IMG/VR virus record: IMGVR_UViG_3300042549_009481
Coordinates: 1 to 25,238 of that record
Length of the DNA: 25,238 nt
From: a virus
Direction: 5' to 3' (one strand)
Shown: one piece after another, positions 8,137 to 15,662 of the stretch
Layout of the letters: each line of letters opens with the position of its first letter
How positions within the stretch are numbered: position 1 is the first letter of the stretch
The notes under the pieces: generated by a model
The model's input: the letters and a program-made list of their open reading frames with translations, nothing else
Told to the model about the DNA's origin: nothing
Databases searched by the model: none
Program-made: the position numbers and the translations under genes

Positions 8137-8496
8137 TTATTCCTTTTTACCCAAGAGGGCTGAGATCAAACGGCTGTGCGCCTCAACATCAAAGACTTCA
8201 TCGGGCGGAGCATCGGCATCCTTGGTGGCGGCAGGCTCTGCGGTGCGCAGCCCCGGCATGAAGTCATCGGCCTGGTACGCGTCCTGACCTTCGCGGCGGT
8301 GGACGTTGGCCAGCGTGGCGCAGACCTGACCAAAACCAAAGTCAGCGCGCATGTCCGGCAGGCCTTCCAGAGAGGCAAACGCCATCCACTCCGCAACCTG
8401 CTGCGAACTCAGGCTTGCGAGGAGATGGTCAGGGTGTTGGAATCCAAGGGCAAGGCAGAGTCGGAAGTAGAAACGGCGCTCGGGACGCCGCTGGAG
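8137..8496 (-). CDS. Tail assembly chaperone T frame, made as a -1 frameshift fusion (gpGT-like)
   Basis: This frame has no convincing start of its own; an ATG at 8383-8385 lies inside a conserved block. After a -1 slip at 8496-8502 translation continues LQRRPERRFYFRLCLALGFQ, then HPDHLLASLSSQQVAEWMAF and the ADFGFGQVCATLANVHRR segment, ending at the stop 8137-8139. The LLAxLSxxQxAEWMAF pattern is typical of the T part of lambda gpGT-like tail assembly proteins. The fusion would have 119 residues from the G frame and 119 from this frame (238 in all). Its job, by analogy, is to bridge the tape measure and the tail tube protein during assembly without staying in the virion. The tape measure starts 8 bases downstream. 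Confidence 0.85.
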   Translation of the reverse strand, partial: LQRRPERRFYFRLCLALGFQHPDHLLASLSSQQVAEWMAFASLEGLPDMRADFGFGQVCATLANVHRREGQDAYQADDFMPGLRTAEPAATKDADAPPDEVFDVEAHSRLISALLGKKE

Positions 8497-8852
8497 TTTT
8501 TTGTGAGTTCCTCCACATCCGCGCCGGACAGACCATTGAGCTTTTGCGCAATGGCAAACACCCGGTCCAGTGCCGCGCCAGATTTGGCACCGAGCAGATC
8601 AACTTCCTCGTCAGTGAATAGACGCTGGCCACCTTCGTCGATCACAGTCAGACCTACCAGACGCGCACGCATGTTGGTCAGATCGACCTTGCGGTCTTTG
8701 CCCTCGCCCCGGACCATGCTGGCCTCAAAGGCATCACGCTCGCGACCGGTGAAACTGCGCACGCGCACAGCACCACCCCATTCGGGGACTTCGACATCCT
8801 CAGTCTGCAGGTCGTTGGCACAAAGGATGGCGGTTTTGGAAAGTAGTGTCAT
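8409..8852 (-). CDS. Tail assembly chaperone, gpG-like
   Basis: 147 residues, between the tail tube and tape measure genes, the standard place for the G chaperone. It coats the tape measure before tube polymerisation. The sequence has EVPEWGGAVRVRSFTGRERD near residues 21-40 and DEEVDLLGAKSGAALDRVF at 81-99, typical of this family (phage tail assembly chaperone, ~120-150 aa). AAGGA precedes the ATG at 8850-8852. Residues K118-N119 are encoded by the slippery site. The last ~28 residues after the site are low complexity (Ser/Thr-rich, ending TISSQA), as expected when the conserved product is the frameshifted one. Confidence 0.85.
   Translation of the reverse strand: MTLLSKTAILCANDLQTEDVEVPEWGGAVRVRSFTGRERDAFEASMVRGEGKDRKVDLTNMRARLVGLTVIDEGGQRLFTDEEVDLLGAKSGAALDRVFAIAQKLNGLSGADVEELTKNSSGVPSAVSTSDSALPLDSNTLTISSQA
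8472..8502 (-). promoter_or_regulatory. Programmed -1 ribosomal frameshift signal
   Basis: On the minus strand the heptamer A AAA AAC occupies 8502-8496 and is in phase with the G frame (codons ACA AAA AAC), the classic X XXY YYZ arrangement for a -1 slip. Five bases after it a hairpin can form: CGGCG (8490-8486) pairs with CGCCG (8478-8474) around a 7-base loop, with a possible G-U and A-U extension. The -1 frame is open from here to 8137 and encodes the conserved T domain. Heptamer, spacing, structure and reading frames all agree. Confidence 0.85.
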
Positions 8853-8869
8853 AGGAGTCCTTGGAAAAA

Positions 8870-9517
8870 TTAAGCCCAGGTAATGGAGCCGGAAATGCGC
8901 AGTTCAGCCGAGCGCCGGATCGCCTGATCCACTGCACCCTGGCTGTTGAATTTCTTCACGTAGGCAGTGAAGGTTGCGGTGTTGCCGTTGGGCAAAATCA
9001 ACTTGAAGCTCTTGGCCACACCGGTCACCAGCGCAGTCATCAGGGCCAACTGGCCTGCATCGCTGTTGTCCTGGTCGACCTCGATGGCAAATGCACCCGG
9101 ATCAAAGAGACCCAGAATGAATTCCTTGGCGGTCGAGTCAAAGTTGGTTCGTTCAATCTCGGAGGCCGAGCCGTCAAAGCCGCTGTAGCTCTTGACGTTG
9201 GAAATCTTGGTCCACTGCACAGGGGTTGCCGTGCCGCCACTGGTGTAGGTCGTATAACCAGTCGCGTCCAGTCCAGCGAGCGTGACTATCTTGGTCGTAG
9301 GTTCGATGTACTGCACAACGAAACTGTTGCCGTTGAGCTGCGTGGTGCCAACGACGCCAGCGATGGTGATCACATCGCCCTTGTTCAATGCGGTGACCGC
9401 TGAGAGCGTGACCCGGCAAGGGTTGGTGAGCGAGACGGCAGTGATGGTGAGCGCCGACCCGGTGGTCGTGCCGATACTGACGGTGGAGCCTTGGGCTGAG
9501 ATGGCGGTGCTGGGCAT
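8870..9517 (-). CDS. Major tail tube protein with inserted beta domain
   Basis: 215 residues. The C-terminal half (TKISNVKSYSGFDGSASEIE, then NFDSTAKEFILGLFDPGAF and AELRISGSITWA) matches lambda gpV-like tail tube proteins, which stack as hexameric rings around the tape measure. The N-terminal strand (MPSTAISAQGSTVSIGTTTG) is also typical. Between them, residues about 22-98 form an additional domain with the pattern VTLSAVTALNKGDVITIAG, LNGNSFVVQYIEPTTK and LAGLDATGYTTYTSGGTA. This recalls the repeat seen in phage structural proteins that databases often match to the FCCH domain of ubiquitin-activating enzymes. The insert probably decorates the outside of the tail. Located just before the chaperone genes. 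Confidence 0.88.
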   Translation of the reverse strand: MPSTAISAQGSTVSIGTTTGSALTITAVSLTNPCRVTLSAVTALNKGDVITIAGVVGTTQLNGNSFVVQYIEPTTKIVTLAGLDATGYTTYTSGGTATPVQWTKISNVKSYSGFDGSASEIERTNFDSTAKEFILGLFDPGAFAIEVDQDNSDAGQLALMTALVTGVAKSFKLILPNGNTATFTAYVKKFNSQGAVDQAIRRSAELRISGSITWA

Positions 9518-9533
9518 AGAGTTCTCCTAAAAG

Positions 9534-9872
9534 TTAGTGCCAGATCGAAAAATCCAAAATCACCCGGTGCAGCAATGCCTCGGGCTCGAATTGGTCTTGC
9601 TCAAGGAGCAAAACGTGGGTGATGGCGCTGCTTTTCATGGCGGCTTTGACGGTCTCGGCCAAGGCAAGAGCAGCGGCGTAGGTGGCGTCAAAGCAGTCCA
9701 CCTGCAGACGGGTGTTTTCGATGGGTGCGCCGTCGGCCAGGGTGTTTTCTGGTGCGCTGGATACGCGGGCATAGACCACGTAGGGTTTTTGCACGTTGTT
9801 GGGCGCAACGCTCGGAAATACCCTTCCCCCGGCCACACCTGCGAGGGCCGCGAAAAGGTCTTGCTGAATCAT
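9534..9872 (-). CDS. Tail completion / terminator protein (DUF3168)
   Basis: 112 residues, matching DUF3168-type proteins in length and pattern: MIQQDLFAALAGVAGGRVFP at the start, PYVVYARVSSAPENTL, then RLQVDCFDATYAAALALAET and a C-terminal RVILDFSIW. Members act at the head-proximal end of the tail, capping the tube and joining it to the head-closure ring. It follows the gp10-like gene by 8 bases and precedes the tail tube gene by 16 bases, the usual order in HK97-like phages. Function is from the family; no catalytic site is expected. Confidence 0.85.
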   Translation of the reverse strand: MIQQDLFAALAGVAGGRVFPSVAPNNVQKPYVVYARVSSAPENTLADGAPIENTRLQVDCFDATYAAALALAETVKAAMKSSAITHVLLLEQDQFEPEALLHRVILDFSIWH

Positions 9873-9880
9873 TTTTTGAT

Positions 9881-10366
9881 CTACTTTTTCAATTCACGTG
9901 CGGCTTGCTCAATGCGTTCAGCAAGCCGTGTCTTGATGGCCGTTAGCGCATCGTTTTTCTTCATGTCAAAAGCAGGCCGAAGAAACGGGCGCGCGGACAT
10001 TTTTACGGTCCCGAACTCCACAAAGCGCCAGTACCAAGCGTCTTGCGAGAGGTTGCCCTTCTTGCCTTGCTTGCGGTACTTCTTGCCCTGCCGAACCGTG
10101 ACAAAGAAGGTCTGCTTGTTCTTGTTCGACAACTCTGGGACCTGTTTCAAAATCACCGAACGCTTCAAAGTGCCGGACGGTGGCTGGTTGGGTCCCAGAT
10201 CGCCCGTGGCAACAGGAGCTTGCAACTTGGCTTCATCCCGAATCACTTTGGCTCCGGCATAGACGGCTGCACGCAAGCCGTTCTTGGCCACGCGGTCAGG
10301 CAACTCTTTCAAAGCCTTGGCCAAAGCGTCAAGGCCCTGAATCTGAACGCTTTCGTACTTAGCCAT
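9881..10366 (-). CDS. HK97 gp10-like tail component
   Basis: 161 residues. The N-terminus (QIQGLDALAKALKELPDRVA, then NGLRAAVYAGAKVIRDEAKLQAP) is the standard opening of HK97 gp10-family proteins, small tail or neck components encoded between the head-closure and tail-terminator genes. The middle (VRQGKKYRKQGKKG, WYWRFVEFGTVKMSARPFLRPAF) contains the family's conserved FVEFGT...RPFLRPA motif. A Lys/Arg-rich segment lies at about 84-102. The ATG at 10364-10366 directly abuts the stop of the upstream gene. Confidence 0.9.
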   Translation of the reverse strand: MAKYESVQIQGLDALAKALKELPDRVAKNGLRAAVYAGAKVIRDEAKLQAPVATGDLGPNQPPSGTLKRSVILKQVPELSNKNKQTFFVTVRQGKKYRKQGKKGNLSQDAWYWRFVEFGTVKMSARPFLRPAFDMKKNDALTAIKTRLAERIEQAARELKK

Positions 10367-10711
10367 TCAATCCAGACCCTCAGAGGCCAGCAGCGTGACC
10401 AGCACGTTGCGCTCTTCATCATTGAGGGCCGCGTGGATGTTGAAAATCCGCGATCGGTAAAGAGCCCGGTAGCCAGCGACCTGACGCGTGTCAGCAAAGA
10501 TGGCTTGGTAGCGCACAACGATTTGGTGTGAGACCTCGCTTGCCATGCGCTGCGCACTTTCCAGTTCCCGGCCACTCAAGGGTTGAATCTCAGCCCAAAA
10601 GGTGCCTAAGTCAGTCCATGTGCGAACAGGCCCGCCGTAACTGTCCTGCGCCGTGCTTTGGCGCTGCAAAGTAATACGCCGATTCAACTGACCAGAGCGA
10701 ACCGGATTCAT
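10367..10711 (-). CDS. Head closure / head-tail adaptor protein
   Basis: 114 residues, typical of the Phage_H_T_join family (SPP1 gp16 type), which closes the head channel and receives the tail. Evidence: SGQLNRRITLQRQSTAQDSY (beta strand followed by GGPVRTWTDLGTFWAEI), GRELESAQRMASEVSHQIVV, and RALYRSRIFNIHAALNDEER, all standard for the family. It overlaps the upstream connector gene by four bases and abuts the gp10-like gene. Length is normal for the family. Confidence 0.9.
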   Translation of the reverse strand: MNPVRSGQLNRRITLQRQSTAQDSYGGPVRTWTDLGTFWAEIQPLSGRELESAQRMASEVSHQIVVRYQAIFADTRQVAGYRALYRSRIFNIHAALNDEERNVLVTLLASEGLD

Positions 10712-11331
10712 ACCGTCACAACCTTGTACGGATCGAGCAGCCCGTCAATGAATGGCAATGGTTCGATGCGTCCTCGCGATAGCGCAGCCACCTCTTCGCG
10801 GTGCGCATACAGGCTGCCCACGCGCAGCTTGATCCAACTCTTGATGCCTTCTGGAACTTGCGAAGCAGTGCCGTACCCGGCATCAAAGGTGACCGACACC
10901 GCGCCGATCTGCGGCAAGCAAATCGGCCATATCTGCCCGAACACCGGGGTGATGCGCGCAGGCTCACAGGCGGCATCTACGGTGTAGGTCAGAGCGGGCA
11001 TGGTCTGATTTACAGACCCCATGTCCAGGTAATTGATCGACACCACCGACTGCACCGGTGCCTTGGCCAACAAAATCGCATGGCCTGGCAAGGTGAAAGC
11101 CTGACCTGCAGGCACACCCATCAGTGACGGTCCGGGGAAGCAGTCGAGCACTTGCTTCCAGCGGGCAGTCGTTAACTGCCTGCCGGTCAGGGTCTCGGCT
11201 GCTTGCCGGGCCGCCGTGATGAGTGAGGCGATCAGCATGTCATCCTCGTCAAAGTCCACCCGCAGATGCAGCTTTGCCTCAAGCAGCGACACCGGCTCCT
11301 CTGTGGGTGGCGTGACGAGTTGGATGGGCAT
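10708..11331 (-). CDS. Head-tail connector, phiE125 gp8 / gp6-like family
   Basis: 207 residues. MPIQLVTPPTEEPVSLLEAK followed by LHLRVDFDEDDMLIASLITAA and AETLTGRQL is the signature opening of the phiE125 gp8 family, helical connector proteins that form a ring under the portal. The middle has an AILLAKAPVQSVVSINYLD strand and AVSVTFDAGYG, and the C-terminal helix IKSWIKLRVGSLYAHREEVA is also typical. The family was named from a Burkholderia phage, supporting a Burkholderiales host. Neighbours are an unknown capsid-associated protein and the head-closure gene. Confidence 0.9.
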   Translation of the reverse strand: MPIQLVTPPTEEPVSLLEAKLHLRVDFDEDDMLIASLITAARQAAETLTGRQLTTARWKQVLDCFPGPSLMGVPAGQAFTLPGHAILLAKAPVQSVVSINYLDMGSVNQTMPALTYTVDAACEPARITPVFGQIWPICLPQIGAVSVTFDAGYGTASQVPEGIKSWIKLRVGSLYAHREEVAALSRGRIEPLPFIDGLLDPYKVVTV

Positions 11332-11778
11332 TTAGATGACCTGCACCACAGCCGCTTGGTTGGAAGCATCCGCAGGCGCAAAGCGCGGATTGAGGCCAAT
11401 CACCTGAGCGGAGGTCTGGCTTGCTGCCACTCCCACCGTTACTGACAGGCGAACAAAGCCAAAGCCGTTCGCCGTGTCGAGTTCCTCGGGCTTAACGTTG
11501 ATCAAGGCCTGCTTGTTGTCGCCGGTGGCTTTGACGATCTGGGTGATCGATTTACCGGTGATGTCCTTGGCACTGGTGCCTGAACTGTCCAGGGCCTGCT
11601 GCAACTTCGCATCCACTGTGGCGCTGGTGCCCAGCACTCCGGTCTGGACCAGAAAGAGAAACCCGTGGTGGTTGGCCACAGAAATCCAGCCCGTGCTGAC
11701 TGTTCCCGCCGCTTGCGCGGCAGGGTCGATGGTGGCGAGAACGGACAGCAGTTCGCTGCCTTTTGCGTTGGGAAACAT
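11332..11778 (-). CDS. Unknown capsid-adjacent protein (possible decoration protein)
   Basis: 148 residues, starting MFPNAKGSELLSVLATIDPA. It contains GFLFLVQTGVLGTSATVDAK, DITGKSITQIVKATGDNKQA and a C-terminal AQVIGLNPRFAPADASNQAA stretch. The protein looks beta-rich and acidic with no catalytic or membrane motif. It sits directly after the major capsid gene and before the connector gene. In many HK97-like phages this slot holds a decoration protein or a small neck protein, so a head-surface role is possible. The repeated small-residue strands (TVSTGWISVANHHGF, FGFVRLSVTVGVAASQT) would fit a jelly-roll-like or beta-sandwich fold, an impression only. I do not recognise the family with certainty. 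Confidence 0.75.
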   Translation of the reverse strand: MFPNAKGSELLSVLATIDPAAQAAGTVSTGWISVANHHGFLFLVQTGVLGTSATVDAKLQQALDSSGTSAKDITGKSITQIVKATGDNKQALINVKPEELDTANGFGFVRLSVTVGVAASQTSAQVIGLNPRFAPADASNQAAVVQVI

Positions 11779-11804
11779 AGTTTTCTCCTAAGGTTGGAGG
11801 CGGC

Positions 11805-13118
11805 TTAGCGCGCGCCCAGTTGGATGAAGGGCGACATCGTTGCGCTGCCTTTGGCAGGCGTGATGGGGCTGTTGAGCTTGGACTGGCCGTCCATGCGGAA
11901 GGTCGTGCGAAACGCCGTCAGGTCCGCATCGAAGTACAAGTGCATCGATGTAGCGGTCTGCATGCCACCCGCCTTGGTGATGGTCTGGTAGTACTTGAGG
12001 TCCACCAGCAAGATGTCGCCTTGGGCCGAGAAGGTGTTGGCGTGTTGGGACACAAACACCGGGCGACCTAGCAAGGTGCCGTAGGGCGAGACTTGCAAGC
12101 CACCGACGGGCAGGCCCGTGGGGATGTAGATCGGGTAGTTGCCCAAAGTCAGCGTGAACAGCGCTGGCAGTACATCGTTGTTCACGATCCATACTGCGTT
12201 GGCAAAGCTGCCTGAAGGCAGACGCGCAATCATCTTGGCCAGGTTCTGAGGAACCAGCGTTTGCGTTGCTTGACCAGACTCCTTGGCCACGGTGACCGTT
12301 GCGCCTGAGCTGAGCGCTCCCACGGGCACACCGTTGCCAGCACCAAAGAGGATGGACTCGTTGGTTTTCCAGCGAATGGACAATGCGACTTTTTCGGGCA
12401 GGTAGGTAGTCAGCGCATTGGCGTCGTCCAGCAGTTCGTCTGTGGTGGGTACCAGCGCCATCAGCTTTTTAAGGCGCAACGTAGCCAGGCCCAGCACCGG
12501 CTTGGTGGCAATGGCGGAGGCTGCTTCTCCCTGCCAGTAGGCGCGGATTCCGTTGGTGCCCCAGGGCGTGGTCTCGTCCTTGGGGAACGCCATGCTGTTG
12601 CCGCTGATCTCGACGTTGTCGGTCATAGGCAGCAAGGAGTCCTCGCCCAATGAGAGCTTGAAGATTTGCTGGGAGAACTGAGGTGGCACCAAAAAGCCGC
12701 CGTCCTGGCCCGAAGCCTCGTTGGCAAAGCTGCCGGGCGCTGCTGCACCACGGCCACCACCAATGAGCAAACGTTCATCGAGCGATTTGCCGGGCTTTTC
12801 TGCCTGGTAGACCGCTTGCATGAACTCGCCCGCAGTGCGAAAACCATGCAAAGGATCAGCCTCGCGGTTGTCGGTGACGGTGATGAAAGCGCCAGAGCTT
12901 GCCGGGGCGTGGGCCATTTGCGCTTCTTCAGCGATCAGGCTTGCTTCACGGTCGATGGCGTTGCTCGCAGCTTCAATGCGACTCTTAAGTGCGTCGAAGG
13001 TTGTCACCTCCTCATCGCTCAGGTCACGGTTATCCGATGCGGCGCGGTCAGTGAGCGCGCGCGCTTCTTTGACCAGTGTAGATTTGCGAGCCTGCAGCTC
13101 GCGCAATTGCTTACTCAT
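11805..13118 (-). CDS. HK97-fold major capsid protein
   Basis: 437 residues from the ATG at 13116-13118 (MSKQLRELQARKSTLVKEAR), with GGAG about 8 bases upstream; an upstream extension to 13166 would run through the leader hairpin and is not preferred. Residues 1-85 form a helical, charged segment like the HK97 delta domain, which acts as built-in scaffold and is removed by the prohead protease. From about residue 115-160 the HK97-fold part begins (ASGQDGGFLVPPQFSQQIFK), followed by TDNVEISGNSMAFPK, RLKKLMALVPTTDELLDDA and the GRPVFVSQHANTF segment near the end. This is phage_capsid (PF05065) type. It is preceded by an unusual structured leader. Confidence 0.95.
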   Translation of the reverse strand: MSKQLRELQARKSTLVKEARALTDRAASDNRDLSDEEVTTFDALKSRIEAASNAIDREASLIAEEAQMAHAPASSGAFITVTDNREADPLHGFRTAGEFMQAVYQAEKPGKSLDERLLIGGGRGAAAPGSFANEASGQDGGFLVPPQFSQQIFKLSLGEDSLLPMTDNVEISGNSMAFPKDETTPWGTNGIRAYWQGEAASAIATKPVLGLATLRLKKLMALVPTTDELLDDANALTTYLPEKVALSIRWKTNESILFGAGNGVPVGALSSGATVTVAKESGQATQTLVPQNLAKMIARLPSGSFANAVWIVNNDVLPALFTLTLGNYPIYIPTGLPVGGLQVSPYGTLLGRPVFVSQHANTFSAQGDILLVDLKYYQTITKAGGMQTATSMHLYFDADLTAFRTTFRMDGQSKLNSPITPAKGSATMSPFIQLGAR

Positions 13119-13145
13119 TTGGGGTTCTCCAAAATCAATGGACGT

Positions 13146-13180
13146 AAAAAAACCACCGGGTCTCAATTGACGAGGTGGTT
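13146..13180 (-). terminator. Terminator-like hairpin in the capsid gene leader
   Basis: Minus strand reads AACCACC, a 16-base loop, then GGTGGTT followed by a run of T (13152-13146). The 7-bp stem (13151-13157 with 13174-13180) plus U-tract has the form of an intrinsic terminator, yet it lies only about 30 bases before the capsid start, inside the late operon. It may act as an attenuator or as an RNA-protecting structure. Confidence 0.6.
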
Positions 13181-13189
13181 GCTTGGGGT

Positions 13190-13240
13190 GCGGCCATCGG
13201 GCCGCTTCACTTTGCTGGCAGCCCTCTACGGAGTGCTGCC
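13190..13240 (-). promoter_or_regulatory. Two further hairpins in the protease-capsid intergenic leader
   Basis: Two perfect stems lie between the protease stop and the terminator-like hairpin. One is GCGGCC-ATCG-GGCCGC on the + strand at 13190-13205 (6 bp, 4-base loop). The other is GGCAGC (13217-13222) pairing with GCTGCC (13235-13240), with an inner CTC/GAG stem (13224-13226 with 13231-13233) around a TACG loop. Together with the next hairpin they make a fully structured 132-base leader. Confidence 0.6.
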
Positions 13241-13250
13241 CAGAAAATAC

Positions 13251-14177
13251 TCACATCAGGGCCAGCGAATTCCTCGCTTGGTTGAGCCGTGATGCATTGG
13301 GTTTGATTTGCGCGCGCGCATCGCGGCGCATCTTTTTGACAACATCCTCAAAGGTGGCAATGCCGTCGACCATGCTGCTGGCAAGGGCCGCGTCGGCTCC
13401 GAGAACTCGGCCCTGGCCCATGCCATCTCGCACCTGGGAGATAGGCACACCGCGTCCCTTGGCCACAGCCTTGGTGAACGCGGCGTAGTAGTCATCAACG
13501 CGGGACTGCATAAAGCCCTGAGCTTCCTCGTCCAACGGCGCATATGGATTGCCCTCGACCTTGAACTTGCCCGCCGAGATGAGTGTGGTTTTGACACCAG
13601 CCTCATCCATGGCTTTGCTGTAGTCCTGGTGCGCTTGCCACACACCGATGGAGCCTACTTCGCCGCCAGGGGTTACATAAAACTCGGAAGCTGAACAACC
13701 AATCCAGTAAGCCGCCGAGGCAGCCAGACTGTTGGCGATGGCCACGACAGGCTTTTGGGCACGGGCGCTGACAATTTCATCGGCCAGTTCAGCAACACCG
13801 TAAACGCTGCCGCCAGGGCTGTCGATGTCGATCAGAATTTGCGATACGGTTTCGTCCGTAAGTGCAGCGCGCAGTATGTTTGAAAACTGCTGGGTGCTGG
13901 CCGTACCAGGACCGGATACGTCGTCCACCATGTTGCCGCGCTGCGTCACGATGCCGTACAGCGGCAGGACCGCAATGCCGCCGCCAGAGTTGGACACGCT
14001 GGATTGGCGACGCGCATCTCTTGCGTTTCGGTCGGCTGAAACGCTATGCATCACCTCATCACTGGCGCGGGCATCTCCCGACCAGCGGGCAATGACCGCA
14101 GTGACGGCGCTCAGCCGCTCGGGCATCAAGGCCCATGGGGTTGCCAAGTATTCAGCAACTAGCAATTGGTGGTTCAT
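13251..14177 (-). CDS. Prohead protease, S49 (SppA/ClpP-fold) family
   Basis: 308 residues. Peptidase family S49 signatures: ILIDIDSPGGSVYGVAELAD at about 114-133, the catalytic Ser region NSLAASAAYWIGCSASEFYV (Ser154 likely the nucleophile), VGSIGVWQAH at 174-183, and SAGKFKVEGNPYAPL near 201-215, where Lys204 or Lys206 would be the general base about 50 residues after the Ser, the usual spacing. In HK97-like phages with this protease type the enzyme matures the capsid by cleaving the capsid delta domain. The start overlaps the portal stop in ATGA, so the genes are coupled. Confidence 0.92.
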   Translation of the reverse strand: MNHQLLVAEYLATPWALMPERLSAVTAVIARWSGDARASDEVMHSVSADRNARDARRQSSVSNSGGGIAVLPLYGIVTQRGNMVDDVSGPGTASTQQFSNILRAALTDETVSQILIDIDSPGGSVYGVAELADEIVSARAQKPVVAIANSLAASAAYWIGCSASEFYVTPGGEVGSIGVWQAHQDYSKAMDEAGVKTTLISAGKFKVEGNPYAPLDEEAQGFMQSRVDDYYAAFTKAVAKGRGVPISQVRDGMGQGRVLGADAALASSMVDGIATFEDVVKKMRRDARAQIKPNASRLNQARNSLALM

Positions 14178-15658
14178 GGTGTCATTCCCAGTGATTTAAG
14201 TGATTGGCACAGATACGCCTCTTCAACTGATGTACTCGTCTTCGCCCAGGCGTTGACTTGCTCCAATGGCACTGCCAGGGATTGCGCAATCAAGGCAAGA
14301 TCTTTTTCTTCAACTCGTCCGGCCCGAGCGATGCGCCTGGCCCAGCGCTCGGCGCTTGAATCGATGAGTGCACTCAAGCGGGCAGCGGCTTCATCGGAGG
14401 GCTCCGTTGCTTCTTGCGCCGGGTCTTCCGCCTGTTCGGTATCAAGCGCCACATCCTCTGCGGTGCTTTCCTCGACCATGTTGAGCGGGCGAAGCGGTTC
14501 GTCCAGGCCCTCAAGCGGGTTGAGGTTCTCCGCAATGCGTGCTTCGTTGCGGGTGAGCCACCCGTTCTGAATGCCACTTTGGTAATACGACGCACGGCTG
14601 GCGGCATCCCCGCGCATCAGGTTGGCGAAATCAAACTCAACTTCGATGTCGTCACCTTCGAGCAGCAGTTCGGACTCGATGCTGGCCTCCCAGCGCTCGG
14701 CCCAGGGCGTCATGGTGTGCATGACGAATTCCAGACTTTGCTGCTCGATGTTCGAAAACGTCGCGCGGTCCAGATCTCCGATCATGTGGGGCGGTAGACG
14801 AAAGAGCCTGGCCACATCGGTGATCTGAAACTTGCGCAGTTCCAGGAACTGGGCGTCTTTGTTGGTGACGCCCACTTCGTGAAACTTCATGCCGTTTTCC
14901 AGCACCAGGACCTTGCCCCGGTTGGCTCCGGACTGTGCCTGCTGGTAGGACTCACGAAACACTTTCTTGGCCTCGGAGTCCTTGAAGGAGCCCGGAAACT
15001 CAATCCAACCGCCGGTAGGCTTGGCATCGTTGGCAAAGAAACGCGCGCCGTAGTCCTGTGCGGCCAGTGCCATCCCCAGGTTTTCTCGGGCAAGCTCAAT
15101 CGGGCTCATGCCCATCAAGCCATCGGAGGACAGGCCGCGCAGGTGCCAGACCTCGCCACGCGGCAAGATTGACTCAGTGCCAAAGCGATCGGTAAACCGG
15201 TATCGGTATTCGCCCGAAGGCAGCAACTCCAGCCGGATGCGGTCGGGATGCAGTGGCATCAACTCCACCACCTCGCCTTTGGCATTGGTGATGATCTGGT
15301 TGTAGGCGTTGCCACGAAGCGCCAGATGGCCTTGCAGCATCTCACGCCACTCAAACGGATTCTGAAAACGGTTGGGCCGCTTGGCAAGTAAACGGTACAG
15401 CCAATGGTCGGTGACCTTGTCCTTGCCGCCGTCGGCACGGCGTTGGTAGATGACCAGCGGCAGCGAAGCCAAGGACTCCGACAAGACCCGAACGCAGGCA
15501 TAGACCGCTGCAAGGCGAAGCGCGCTGTCAGGTGAGACCCGCATGCCGCTGCCAGTGCGAGCGGAGACCGGCTCAAAAAAGAAGTCTCCCCACGGCGAGC
15601 GATCTCCACCTGAGGCGTTGGGACCACGGAAGCGATCAAAGAAGCTTAAAAATCCCAT
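14174..15658 (-). CDS. Portal protein, HK97 family
   Basis: 494 residues. Family hallmarks in order: ALRLAAVYACVRVLSESLAS at about 46-65, LPLVIYQRRADGGKDKV, LLAKRPNRFQNPFEW at 90-104, GNAYNQIITNAKGEVVELMP at 116-135, HLRGLSSDGLMGMSPIELAR at 172-191 and LFRLPPHMIGDLDRATFSNI at 285-304. The portal forms the dodecameric ring at one head vertex through which DNA is pumped. The C-terminal ~100 residues are acidic then helical, a little longer than the family minimum. Upstream is the large terminase, downstream the protease with an ATGA overlap. Confidence 0.95.
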   Translation of the reverse strand: MGFLSFFDRFRGPNASGGDRSPWGDFFFEPVSARTGSGMRVSPDSALRLAAVYACVRVLSESLASLPLVIYQRRADGGKDKVTDHWLYRLLAKRPNRFQNPFEWREMLQGHLALRGNAYNQIITNAKGEVVELMPLHPDRIRLELLPSGEYRYRFTDRFGTESILPRGEVWHLRGLSSDGLMGMSPIELARENLGMALAAQDYGARFFANDAKPTGGWIEFPGSFKDSEAKKVFRESYQQAQSGANRGKVLVLENGMKFHEVGVTNKDAQFLELRKFQITDVARLFRLPPHMIGDLDRATFSNIEQQSLEFVMHTMTPWAERWEASIESELLLEGDDIEVEFDFANLMRGDAASRASYYQSGIQNGWLTRNEARIAENLNPLEGLDEPLRPLNMVEESTAEDVALDTEQAEDPAQEATEPSDEAAARLSALIDSSAERWARRIARAGRVEEKDLALIAQSLAVPLEQVNAWAKTSTSVEEAYLCQSLKSLGMTP

Positions 15659-15662
15659 CAGT

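Noticed and set aside
7522-8163. 213-codon plus-strand open frame
   Set aside because: Antisense to the tape measure N-terminus; composition is Ser/Ala/Pro-rich as expected for a GC-rich shadow frame.
8137-8385. Independent 82-residue gene from the ATG at 8383-8385
   Set aside because: That ATG lies inside the conserved AEWMAF motif; the open frame continues upstream to the slippery site, so this is the frameshift product rather than a gene with its own start.
13119-13166. 16-residue N-terminal extension of the capsid protein
   Set aside because: It would begin inside the terminator-like hairpin; the internal ATG at 13116-13118 has a good ribosome site.
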